Positions 32,314 to 40,053 of a stretch of DNA of 64,000 bases are shown here, in pieces. Below the pieces are notes generated by a model, which was not told where the DNA came from, searched no databases, and was given only the letters and a program-made list of their open reading frames with translations. Within the stretch, counting starts at the first letter, position 1, and each line of letters begins with the position of its first letter. The DNA is from Streptomyces celluloflavus (lineage in GTDB: Bacteria; Actinomycetota; Actinomycetes; Streptomycetales; Streptomycetaceae): positions 62,001 to 126,000 of the forward strand of contig JOEL01000004.1 of the NCBI GenBank assembly GCA_000720995.1, given 5' to 3'. The translations under genes and the position numbers were made by a program.

Positions 32314-32612
32314 GAAGCGGGCCTTGCCCGTGCGGCACCGGTGGCGCTTGTGGGCTGACGGGGCCATACCACGCCTGACCTGTGTAAACGGAGGAATGAA
32401 CGCACAACACCGCAGACTCAGGAGGTGGTCCTCTTCGACGGACCGACGACCACGGAACGCGATGGCCTGATCACACTGCACTCACCCGGATCCGGGGGCC
32501 GCGAGTCGCCTGAGTCGTGGAAGGCATGGACTGCGTGGACGGGAACGCTCTGGTGCTGTGCCGCGGGTGCCACGGCCTCAAGACCGCTGCAGAGTTCGGG
32601 GCTGCCGCATGA
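32314..32612 (+). mobile_element. Fossil of a related att-integrase end
   Basis: Bases 32314-32390 align without gaps to 22795-22871 (frnE GKARF region plus att arm), roughly 80% identical by eye and mostly transitions. Bases 32411-32510 then match the integrase ribosome-binding site and first codons (ERD-L-TL-S-G pattern). The original start codons are lost and the frame decays. A fragment at 32535-32612 reads VLCRGCHGLKTAAE, like the end of an HNH nuclease. This is debris of an earlier insertion of a relative in the same orientation. Bases 32215-32778 carry no other gene. Confidence 0.7.
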
Positions 32613-32617
32613 CACTG

Positions 32618-32645
32618 CCTCGGACGGTGGATGAACCGTCCGAGG
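32618..32645. terminator. Perfect hairpin in fossil region
   Basis: CCTCGGACGG at 32618-32627 pairs with CCGTCCGAGG at 32636-32645 over an 8-base loop. Confidence 0.65.
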
Positions 32646-32778
32646 CGGAACGACGCTCGGTGTTCCGCCAGCTACACCACCACCGCACTGACAAGAGCCG
32701 CCCTGCTGGCAGCAGCAGGTGCAGTTCGGGCCGCACGTGCGGCGCTTCGCCGGATGGGTACGGGGCCCTTTCGTCGCA

Positions 32779-33885
32779 CTAGGACGCCTCTACCTCCTCC
32801 ATCAGCAACCGAAGCGTCAACGAGTGCTTTTCCGGAGGTAGCTCCTCCATCGCCGCGCGTGCGTACGCGACGCCCCCGCCCCTGTCTCCTGACCGGGCCA
32901 GCATCAACCCACGGTGCATCTCAAGATGAGTCGCGAAGCGGGGAAGTGTCACGGGCAGTTCCCGCCGCGCGGCTTCCTGCGCCTCGACGGCTCTCCGTTC
33001 ATCCCCGAGCCTGGCGAGCAGTAGCGAGCGGAAGACATTCAGCCGCCACCATGGCACGGCGTAGTCGCTGGTCTGCTCATAGGAACCCACCTTGTCGAAC
33101 ACCCGTTGCCCCCGCTCTGCGAGCTGGAGAGCCGTCACCCGGTCTCCTCGCAATGCGGCGGCATGCGCCTTGCCGTATATCGCGTTGAGGAGCCCCAGCG
33201 ACGGCTTGTCGCTGATGGCCATTGCCTGATCGGCCAGCACGTCGGCGACGCCGAGTGAGGCCCCCTCGTACCCGAGGGCGATGGCCGCGCGGCCCCGTAC
33301 CCATACGCGGGCCTGATCGTCACCGGATCGGTCGACGGCCTCAGCCGCGAGCCGGTACCAGCTGACCGCCTTGGCCCCGTCCGATCCGGGAAACGTCTTC
33401 GCGTACAAGGTCATGAGCCGGGACGCCACGGACCACAGCCGAGGGTTCTCCAACTGCTGCTGGACCACGACCAGCTCACCGGATACCCGACGCTGAATGT
33501 CGGCAGCGCCGAGACTCATGTACTCGGTTCCGTACGTAGCCAGCTTGCCCTCCCAGTCATCCACAGAAGGCCCGCCGGCAAGGCGGGCAGAGAACCCCAC
33601 GCCGAGCAGGTCAGAGGCCACCACAGGGGCTATGGCGGTCGCTGCAACATCGCTGATGAACGTACGGCGCTTCACTTCACCTTCCAGAACGGCTAGGGGT
33701 ACGTCGAGGACAGCCGAGAGGCATCGGAGGTAATACGGCCCCGGTGTCACCTTCGAACGCTCCCACCGGCTGACGTACTCCCGGTCAAGGTTTGTTCCAA
33801 AGGCATCGTTGATCTCCGACGCCAGCCGTCCCTGCGACCAGCTGCGTGCCATGCGAAGGTCTTTGATCAGTTCCCCTACGGCCAT
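32779..33885 (-). CDS. XRE regulator with TPR-like C-terminal domain
   Basis: This 368-aa protein has an N-terminal HTH (GELIKDLRMARSWSQGRLA, LDREYVSRWERSKVTPGPYY). A helical repeat region of about 270 residues follows (SVASRLMTLYAKTFPGSDGA, AALRGDRVTALQLAERGQRV, EAQEAARRELPVTLPRF), typical of TPR-containing Streptomyces regulators that bind small ligands or peptides. It is divergent from the small gene and radical SAM gene at 34.0-35.3 kb and is the likely regulator of that set. Confidence 0.85.
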   Translation of the reverse strand: MAVGELIKDLRMARSWSQGRLASEINDAFGTNLDREYVSRWERSKVTPGPYYLRCLSAVLDVPLAVLEGEVKRRTFISDVAATAIAPVVASDLLGVGFSARLAGGPSVDDWEGKLATYGTEYMSLGAADIQRRVSGELVVVQQQLENPRLWSVASRLMTLYAKTFPGSDGAKAVSWYRLAAEAVDRSGDDQARVWVRGRAAIALGYEGASLGVADVLADQAMAISDKPSLGLLNAIYGKAHAAALRGDRVTALQLAERGQRVFDKVGSYEQTSDYAVPWWRLNVFRSLLLARLGDERRAVEAQEAARRELPVTLPRFATHLEMHRGLMLARSGDRGGGVAYARAAMEELPPEKHSLTLRLLMEEVEAS

Positions 33886-34027
33886 GGATCCATCTTGCCC
33901 CTATCCCTGCCACTGGACAGCCAAGTGCGGCTCCCAGAAGACCACTTGCCCCTACGGATGCCACTAATCCGCTCCCTTTGCGGGCGGGACCATCACCGGG
34001 ACATAACGTCGGCGAAGAGGACAAGCC

Positions 34028-34234
34028 ATGACCAGCAGCGAAGCCCGGCGGTTCCTCTCCCGTCCATCTGGAGCGCACGGGGTCGGCGACATGCTCCTGG
34101 TACGTAAATCCGATCCCGGAACGGAAGGGGCGGACGTCGCCCCCGGCGACGGGCTCGGGTGGCCAAAGTGCCAGTGCGAAAGCCCGCGTTGTCCTGACTA
34201 CGCACCCCGCCAGGACTGCCCGCTGAAGGACTGA
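34028..34234 (+). CDS. Small protein with Cys-rich C-terminus
   Basis: This 68-aa protein is unrecognised. Its tail CQCESPRCPDYAPRQDCPL contains four Cys and resembles the N-terminal Cys motif of the 67-aa protein at 29837 (CDCPRPDCPYRA). CGAAGAGGACAAGCC precedes the ATG. It lies upstream of the radical SAM gene, so it could be a metal-binding partner or, more speculatively, a substrate peptide. Confidence 0.5.
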   Translation: MTSSEARRFLSRPSGAHGVGDMLLVRKSDPGTEGADVAPGDGLGWPKCQCESPRCPDYAPRQDCPLKD

Positions 34235-34324
34235 GTGCCAAGGTCCGGAAACCCACGGCTGCAACAAGGACCTACGCCGACGGTGACACCAACGGAGAGG
34301 GCCGCAGCCGGCCACCCATGAACT

Positions 34325-34389
34325 CCGCCCCTGCCGGACGTAGCCGGATCTCGTTCCCCATGCAATTCGGAATCCCGGCAAGGGCGGGG
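34325..34389 (+). promoter_or_regulatory. Leader hairpin before radical SAM gene
   Basis: CCGCCCCTGCCGG (34325-34337) can pair with CCGGCAAGGGCGG (34375-34387) with one mismatch. It ends 33 bases before the radical SAM start. The same arms occur at 30332-30399 in the element, so it may be a conserved regulatory structure of these modules. Confidence 0.45.
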
Positions 34390-34422
34390 AACCTCAAACC
34401 ACCAGTCGTAAGGAGTCTCACG

Positions 34423-35331
34423 ATGAGCACTGCCCAAAACCGACTGAAATTTGCATGGTTGGAGGTGACGGGACTCTGTAACGAGTTCTGCGACCACTGC
34501 TATGCGGACTCGTCTCCCAAGGGAACGCACGGGGACATGACCGTGCAGGACTGGAAGCTCGTCATCGAGCAACTCGCGGACGTGGGCGCGCTTGATGTGC
34601 AGTTCATCGGCGGGGAGCCGACGCTGTACCCGCACCTGCGTGAACTGATCACGCACGCCCACGGAACGGGGCTCTCCATCGAGGTGTTCTCCAACATGAC
34701 CCACATTCGGGATGAGCTGTGGGAGACCTTCACGGACTGCGAGGTCAAACTCGCAACGTCGTACTACTCCGACAGCGCGCAGGAACACGACCGGGTGACC
34801 AGGCTCCGGGGGTCTCACCGACGAACCCGGGCGAACGTGGAAAAGGCGCTCAGCCTGGATATCCCGCTGCGTGGCGGTGTCGTTGCGGTACGGGAGGGTC
34901 AACGCGTCCAAGAGGCGGCAAGGGACCTTGCCGCCCTCGGTGTGGGACAAGTCAGCGGCGACCGGACGCGGGCATTCGGGCGGGCGAGCAAGGGCGCGTC
35001 GCCGGCCCTCGGAGACCTGTGCGGGCACTGCGCCCACGAGAAGTGCGCGATCGGTCCGGCCGGGGAGGTGTGGCCGTGCGTGCTCGGGCGTTCCCTGACC
35101 CTCGGCAACGTGCTGGACACGCCGCTCGCCGACATCTGGGGCGGGACGCGGATGGCCGAGGTATCAGCCGGGATTTCGGCGGTGCACGGGGAGGGCGCAC
35201 AGTCGTGCACGCCTCCGCAGTTCCTCCCCATGTGCGGGCCGTGCGGGCCGTGTGTCCCGTCGGTGGGTCATTGCGACCCGAGGGAGGCGGGCGGTGTGGC
35301 GACCACGGCTACGATCGGCGCACCCGTTTGA
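34423..35331 (+). CDS. Radical SAM/SPASM protein
   Basis: This 302-aa enzyme has the radical SAM cluster motif CNEFCDHCY at about residues 18-26 (VTGLCNEFCDHCYADSS) and the GGEPTLYP SAM-binding motif. A C-terminal SPASM-type region carries CGHCAHEKCAIGPAGEVWPC, LGNVLDTPLADIWGG and CGPCGPC, which should bind auxiliary Fe-S clusters. Such enzymes usually modify ribosomal peptides or proteins. ATG 34423 has AAGGAGT upstream. It is followed 27 bases later by a 115-aa gene. The substrate is not identified. Confidence 0.88.
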   Translation: MSTAQNRLKFAWLEVTGLCNEFCDHCYADSSPKGTHGDMTVQDWKLVIEQLADVGALDVQFIGGEPTLYPHLRELITHAHGTGLSIEVFSNMTHIRDELWETFTDCEVKLATSYYSDSAQEHDRVTRLRGSHRRTRANVEKALSLDIPLRGGVVAVREGQRVQEAARDLAALGVGQVSGDRTRAFGRASKGASPALGDLCGHCAHEKCAIGPAGEVWPCVLGRSLTLGNVLDTPLADIWGGTRMAEVSAGISAVHGEGAQSCTPPQFLPMCGPCGPCVPSVGHCDPREAGGVATTATIGAPV

Positions 35332-35358
35332 CACTCTGAGATCCGCAGGAGCGCGCCA

Positions 35359-35706
35359 ATGGACGATCACGGGGACGACTTCGGCCGGTGGGTAGCAGAA
35401 GGCACCGCCGACGCAGCACAGCGGACCGAAGAGCAGTGGGCCGTCATCGCCGGGTACATCCGGCACGCGGCAAACAAGATCGGTCCGCCGCTGCCACTCT
35501 GCCTTCCTGATGAGCCGCAGGAATGCGGACGGAGTGCTCAGCAGCACGTCTTGGCGTGGTCGGCGCATCTCAAGGCCGTTGCGCACCACCTCATCGAGGA
35601 TGCGGCCCCGTCCGAGGCACGGGCGGCTCACGTCGCCGGACCGCTGTACCGACGGCGACTGGCGGAGCTACGAGCCCAGGCCCCCTCGGTGCACCCGACG
35701 CGCTGA
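35359..35706 (+). CDS. Hypothetical protein paired with radical SAM
   Basis: This 115-aa helical protein of unknown function contains RTEEQWAVIAGYIRHAANKI, AQQHVLAWSAHLKAVAHHLI and GPLYRRRLAELRAQ. CAGGAGCGC precedes its ATG. The short gap after the radical SAM gene implies cotranscription. It could be a partner or precursor-binding protein, but nothing in its sequence proves that. Confidence 0.62.
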   Translation: MDDHGDDFGRWVAEGTADAAQRTEEQWAVIAGYIRHAANKIGPPLPLCLPDEPQECGRSAQQHVLAWSAHLKAVAHHLIEDAAPSEARAAHVAGPLYRRRLAELRAQAPSVHPTR

Positions 35707-35845
35707 CCGGAGCGGCCCCGTCCGTGCGCTGCCTCTGTGACGTGCGGCCGGCGCTCCGTTGCCATTCCCGCCTACCTCGGTAGCCCGCCCCGCCCTGCGA
35801 CAGCGGACCGGCACGCGGCGGGCGACAGCAGCACGCGCCAAACGG

Positions 35846-36355
35846 TCACAAAGTGAGCATCAACGCCAGATGAGTCGCATCGGGCGCAGGCCGGCGGGCC
35901 GGATCCGGCTGCCAGCCGAGCCGAGCGTAAAAGGTGCGGGCGCGGCGGTTGTGCCAGAGGACGTCCAGGGCGGCCCGGGAGCAGCCGGCCGTGCGCCAGG
36001 CGTGCAGGCAGGCGGTGTGCAGGGCGCGGCCGACGCCCGTTCCCCAGTGGGCGGGGTCGACATGCAGTTGGTGCAGGGTGACGGTGTCCGGGTCGGCGCG
36101 GCGGCGGTACGCGGCGGCGCCGATGACGGTGCCGTCGCGTTCGGCGCAGAGTACGGGGGTGTCCTCGCGGTCCAGGACACGGTCCCAGAGGGTGTGGCCG
36201 CGGGCGTGTTCGGCCGGGGTGTCGAAGGGCGCGTCGGGCACCCGGGCGCGGGCGTACGCGGCGCGGGCGCGGGTGTGCAGGGTGACGATGGCCGCCAGAT
36301 CCGCGGCGGTCGCGGCGCGTATCCGGGGGGCGGGTGCGTCGGGGTCCCGGTGCAC
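35846..36355 (-). CDS. GNAT-family acetyltransferase
   Basis: This 169-aa GNAT protein contains IRAATAADLAAIVTLHTRAR, then VTLHQLHVDPAHWGTGVGRA (acetyl-CoA loop) and NRRARTFYARLGWQPD. GTG 36355 is fixed by an AGGAGG that overlaps the stop codon of the upstream aldehyde dehydrogenase gene, so the two are translationally coupled. The acceptor is unknown. Confidence 0.88.
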   Translation of the reverse strand: MHRDPDAPAPRIRAATAADLAAIVTLHTRARAAYARARVPDAPFDTPAEHARGHTLWDRVLDREDTPVLCAERDGTVIGAAAYRRRADPDTVTLHQLHVDPAHWGTGVGRALHTACLHAWRTAGCSRAALDVLWHNRRARTFYARLGWQPDPARRPAPDATHLALMLTL

Positions 36356-36366
36356 GGGCCGGCCTC

Positions 36367-37917
36367 CTACGCGCCCGCGGGGCGGCCGTTGACCCGGCGC
36401 GGCAGGCCGAGCGGGTTCTCCTCGCGCAGTTCGGGCGGCAGCAGCGCGGGCGGGGTGTCCTGGTAGGCGACCGGGCGCAGCCAGCGTTCGATGGCGGTGG
36501 CGCCGACGGAGGTGGCGGTGGAGGTGGTGGCCGGGTAGGGGCCGCCGTGGTGCTGGGCGGGCGCGACCGCGACGCCGGTGGGCCAGTTGTTGACGACGAC
36601 GCGGCCGGCGAGCGGGGTGAGACCGGCGAGCAGCCGGGCGCCACGGCCCTCGTCGTCGCTGCCGGCGCTCTCCGCCTCGCCGAGGTGCAGCGTCGCGGTG
36701 AGGTTGCCGGGGAGCCGGGCGAGGACGGCGGTGATCTCGGCCTCGTCGGCGTAGCGGGCCAGGACGGTCACCGGGCCGAAGCACTCCTCCAGGAGGATGT
36801 CGTGCGGCCCTTCGGTGGCGAGGCGGGCGGCGGGGACGGTGAGGAACCCCGCGCTGACGGTGTGCTCGCCGCCCGCACCGGGGGTCACCGGTGCCTGGAC
36901 GCCGGGGAGTTGGGCGCGGGTGCGGACGCCGTCGAGGAAGGCGTCCCGCATCCGGCGGTCCAGCAGCACACCCGCCTCGGTGTCGCTGACCGCGGCGGTG
37001 AGCGACGTCAGCAGCCGGTCGCCCCTCTCGCCCTCGGGCGCCAGGACGAGGCCGGGCTTGACGCAGAACTGGCCGACGCCGAGGGTCATCGATCCGGCCA
37101 GTCCGGCGCCGATCTGCTCCGCGCGCTCGCCGGCCGCCGCCTCGGTGATCACGACGGGGTTGAGGCTGCCCAGTTCGCCGTGGAAGGGGATGGGGTGCGG
37201 GCGGGCCGCGGCGGCGTCGTAGAGGGCGCGGCCGCCGCGCACCGAGCCGGTGAATCCGGCGGCGGTGATCAGCGGGTGGCCCACCAGATCGAGGCCGGAC
37301 CGGAAGCCGTGCACCAGCCCCAGCACGCCCTCGGGCAGCCCGGTGTCGGCGGCGGCGCGGCGCAGCAGGGCGGCGCACAGTTCGGAGGTGGCGGGGTGGT
37401 CGGGGTGCGCCTTGACGACGACCGGGCAGCCGGCCGCCAGCGCGCTGGCGGTGTCACCGCCGGGTACGGAGAAGGCGAGCGGGAAGTTGCTGGCGGCGTA
37501 GACCGCGACGACGCCCAGCGGGATCTTGTAGCGGCGCAGGTCGGGGCGGGGCGGGGTGAGGGCGGGGTCGGCGTGGTCGATCAGTACGCCGAGGAACTCG
37601 CCCTCCGCCACGATGTCCGCGAAGGCCCGCAGCTGGTAGGTGGTGCGGGCCAGTTCGCCGGTGAGCCGGCCGGGGCCGAGCGCGGTCTCGGCGTCGGCGG
37701 CCTCGATGACCTGCTCGCCCGCCTCGTCGAGCAGGTCGGCCGCGCGGTGCAGGAAGGCGGCGCGCAGGCCCCGGTCGGCGAGCGGGGCGCGGGCGGCGTG
37801 CGCGGCGCGCACCGCGGCGTCCACCTCCGCCGCCATGGCCTCCACCGCGACCTGTTCACGGCGCTTCCCGTTGCGGGGGTCGACGCTCCAGACTGGTGCT
37901 GCTGCCGCTGTTGCCAC
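36367..37917 (-). CDS. Aldehyde dehydrogenase, ketoglutarate-semialdehyde type
   Basis: This 516-aa NAD(P)-dependent aldehyde dehydrogenase contains IPLGVVAVYAASNFPLAFSV, ITAAGFTGSVRGG, the catalytic Glu in FHGELGSLNPVVI and the catalytic Cys in GQFCVKPGLVL. The GELGSLNPV form is typical of alpha-ketoglutaric semialdehyde dehydrogenases of sugar-acid pathways. GTG 37917 has AGGAGG upstream. Its neighbours kdgD and uronate dehydrogenase make the last step to 2-oxoglutarate the likely role. It is divergent from the IclR gene. Confidence 0.88.
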   Translation of the reverse strand: MATAAAAPVWSVDPRNGKRREQVAVEAMAAEVDAAVRAAHAARAPLADRGLRAAFLHRAADLLDEAGEQVIEAADAETALGPGRLTGELARTTYQLRAFADIVAEGEFLGVLIDHADPALTPPRPDLRRYKIPLGVVAVYAASNFPLAFSVPGGDTASALAAGCPVVVKAHPDHPATSELCAALLRRAAADTGLPEGVLGLVHGFRSGLDLVGHPLITAAGFTGSVRGGRALYDAAAARPHPIPFHGELGSLNPVVITEAAAGERAEQIGAGLAGSMTLGVGQFCVKPGLVLAPEGERGDRLLTSLTAAVSDTEAGVLLDRRMRDAFLDGVRTRAQLPGVQAPVTPGAGGEHTVSAGFLTVPAARLATEGPHDILLEECFGPVTVLARYADEAEITAVLARLPGNLTATLHLGEAESAGSDDEGRGARLLAGLTPLAGRVVVNNWPTGVAVAPAQHHGGPYPATTSTATSVGATAIERWLRPVAYQDTPPALLPPELREENPLGLPRRVNGRPAGA

Positions 37918-37964
37918 CGTGCGTTCCTCCTGAGCGAACTCTTGCCGCATCCCGGGTGGCGTTC

Positions 37965-37983
37965 TATATGCTGAACGCCGTCC
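37965..37983. promoter_or_regulatory. Candidate IclR operator, copy 1
   Basis: TATATGCTGAACGCCGTCC lies between the divergent aldehyde dehydrogenase and IclR genes. It resembles the motifs at 42256-42275 and 42388-42407 (CTGAAYGCSGYCC core). Confidence 0.5.
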
Positions 37984-38045
37984 CACATGGTGAATATCCG
38001 GGCCTCTGGGACTCTATGGCTGTCCGAACAGAGGGGTCAAGGCCG

Positions 38046-38816
38046 ATGTCAGCTGCCGATACCGGTGGATCGCAGGTCAAGTCCGCGGTACGGACGGTGG
38101 AGTTGCTGGAGTACTTCGCGGGCCGCCCCGGTATGCACAGCCTGGCCTCCGTCCAGGAGGCCGTCGGTTACCCCAAGTCCAGTCTCTACATGCTGCTGCG
38201 CACCCTCGTCGACCTGGGCTGGGTCGAGACCGACGCCACCGGCACCCGTTACGGCATAGGCGTCCGCGCCCTGCTGGTCGGCACCTCGTACATCGACGGT
38301 GACGAGGTGGTGGCCGCGGCCCGGCCGACGCTGGACCGGCTCTCGGACGACACCACGGAGACCATCCACCTCGCGCGGCTGGACGGCGTCAATGTCGTCT
38401 ATCTCGCCACCCGTCAGTCGCAGCACTATCTGCGGCCGTTCACCCGGGTCGGCCGCCGGCTGCCCGCGCACTCGACGTCGCTGGGCAAGGCGCTGCTCGC
38501 CACGTACACCGACGACCAGGTCCGGGCCATGCTGCCGGCCACCCTCCCGGCCCTGACCGAGCACACCCGCACCGACCGCGAGCAGCTGATCGAGGAGCTG
38601 CACACGGTGCGCGAGCAGGGCTACGCGGTGGACCGCGAGGAGAACACGCTGGGCCTGCGCTGCTTCGGCGTGGCGATTCCGTACCGCACCCCGGCGCGGG
38701 ACGCGATCAGCTGCTCGGTACCGGTGGCCCGGCTGACCCCGGCGCACGAGCAGCTGATCAAGGACGCGCTGTTCGACGCCCGCGACCGGCTGACGCTGGC
38801 CACCCGGCGGCTCTGA
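38046..38816 (+). CDS. IclR-family transcriptional regulator
   Basis: This 256-aa regulator has an N-terminal winged helix (SAVRTVELLEYFAGRPGMHS, GYPKSSLYMLLRTLVDLGWV). A C-terminal IclR effector domain follows (TIHLARLDGVNVVYLATRQS, GRRLPAHSTSLGKALLATYT, GYAVDREENTLGLRCFGVAI). ATG 38046 is preferred over ATG 38016 because AAGG lies close upstream and the length is typical. It probably controls the uronate cluster around it and responds to a sugar acid. Confidence 0.92.
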   Translation: MSAADTGGSQVKSAVRTVELLEYFAGRPGMHSLASVQEAVGYPKSSLYMLLRTLVDLGWVETDATGTRYGIGVRALLVGTSYIDGDEVVAAARPTLDRLSDDTTETIHLARLDGVNVVYLATRQSQHYLRPFTRVGRRLPAHSTSLGKALLATYTDDQVRAMLPATLPALTEHTRTDREQLIEELHTVREQGYAVDREENTLGLRCFGVAIPYRTPARDAISCSVPVARLTPAHEQLIKDALFDARDRLTLATRRL

Positions 38817-38834
38817 GGCACGGCCGGGCCATCG

Positions 38835-38876
38835 GCCGGTCCGCACCGCGGCGACCCGCGGTAGATGCGGACCGGC
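38835..38876. terminator. Hairpin between convergent genes
   Basis: An 11-bp stem GCCGGTCCGCA/TGCGGACCGGC (38835-38845 with 38866-38876) separates iclR (+) and the next gene (-). Confidence 0.75.
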
Positions 38877-38915
38877 GTCGGACGGGATGCGGGCCGGGGG
38901 CGCCCCCGGATGCCG

Positions 38916-39821
38916 TCACACCGGGACGCGCGTACCGCGGCCGCCGAGCGCCATCCGGTTCCAGGTGTGGCGCCGGCCGCGGATCGCGACGGAGTAGGCG
39001 TAGAGCAGCTCCGGGTCGCAGAGACCGGGCAGGTAGGCGTCCCCGAAATGGTGCGCGTCCACGCCGATCTCCTTGGCGTTCAGGGCGAGTTGGGGCACCA
39101 CGTCGGCGTGCGCGCCCTCCTGGCTGGTGCCGATCGTGCCCATCACGACGGCGCCCGCGTCCTGCACCGCGGCGACCGCCTCGGCGGCCAGTTCCCTGGT
39201 GACGCCGGGCATGGTGCCGGGCAGCGGCAGGACGACGCCGTCGGCGCCGGCCTCCACCAGGGCGGTCAGCCGCCGCGCGGTCAGCCGCTCCGGATGGCCC
39301 GCGTGGTGCATCTTGCCCGACCACAGCGCCACATCGTCGCCCAGCCCCGCGCGCAGTTCGTCGGTGACGCGGGCCAGGCCCTCATAGCTGCCGCCGGTAC
39401 CGGGGTTGGCCGTCAGGCAGAGCAGCGCGGCCCCCATGCCGATCAGCCGTTTGGCGTGCTCGGGGCGGGCTCGGCGGATCTCCGGTACGTCGCCCGGTTC
39501 GAGGTTGACGCCGATCGGCCGGCCGACGTACGCGGCGAGGTCGGTGAAGCTGGTGAAGGTGCCCAGCCCCGGCAGCCGCAGCCGTTCGCCGTCCCAGGCC
39601 CGTTCGATGAGGTTGAGCACGACGATGTCCGCGCCGAAGGCGGCGACCAGCTCGATGTTGTGCACCCCGCGGCCGTCGGTGTGCGGGGAGAGCGCGGCGC
39701 GCTCGGCGAACACCTCGGCGATCATCGTGCGGCCCTCGGCGGCGGCCACCGCCGCGGTCAGCTCCCGGCCGCGCAGGCGGGCCAGTTCCTCGCGGTCGAG
39801 GTCGAGGATGCGCTCTGTCAT
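38916..39821 (-). CDS. TIM-barrel-like protein of the uronate cluster
   Basis: This 301-aa protein belongs to no family I can name with certainty. Alternating strands and helices with VVLNLIERAWDG, GVNLEPGDV, GMGAALLCLTANPGTGG, VALWSGKMHHAGHPE, EAGADGVVLPLPGTMPGVTR and VVMGTIGTSQEGAH suggest a (beta/alpha)8 barrel of the aldolase or PEP-mutase type. GGAAGG precedes ATG 39821. Its place beside kdgD suggests a role in sugar-acid breakdown, perhaps supplying a missing lyase or dehydratase step. That is speculative. Confidence 0.65.
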   Translation of the reverse strand: MTERILDLDREELARLRGRELTAAVAAAEGRTMIAEVFAERAALSPHTDGRGVHNIELVAAFGADIVVLNLIERAWDGERLRLPGLGTFTSFTDLAAYVGRPIGVNLEPGDVPEIRRARPEHAKRLIGMGAALLCLTANPGTGGSYEGLARVTDELRAGLGDDVALWSGKMHHAGHPERLTARRLTALVEAGADGVVLPLPGTMPGVTRELAAEAVAAVQDAGAVVMGTIGTSQEGAHADVVPQLALNAKEIGVDAHHFGDAYLPGLCDPELLYAYSVAIRGRRHTWNRMALGGRGTRVPV

Positions 39822-40053
39822 GGCGTACCTTCCCAGCTCTTGTCCGTACCGGCGCGCCGGCCGGTACCGGCACTCCGGACGTGGCCGGCGCGCTCGGTGC
39901 CGATGCCGGTGCCGGCCTCCGTGGTCCTGTCCGCCCCATCGTGAACCGGCGGCGGCCGGCTGCGCACCACCGACAGGCCTACGGGCACCGCGCGCGGGGG
40001 CGGACGGCCGGGTCGTTTCCGGGGACGGCCGCCGGGTGCGCGGCGGGCGGCCG

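Noticed and set aside
32160-32405. A small protein gene across the right junction
   Set aside because: The frame crosses att, frnE and fossil debris and lacks a ribosome-binding site.
32618-32760. A tRNA or small RNA in the fossil region
   Set aside because: Only one simple hairpin is seen; no cloverleaf or conserved T-loop could be built.
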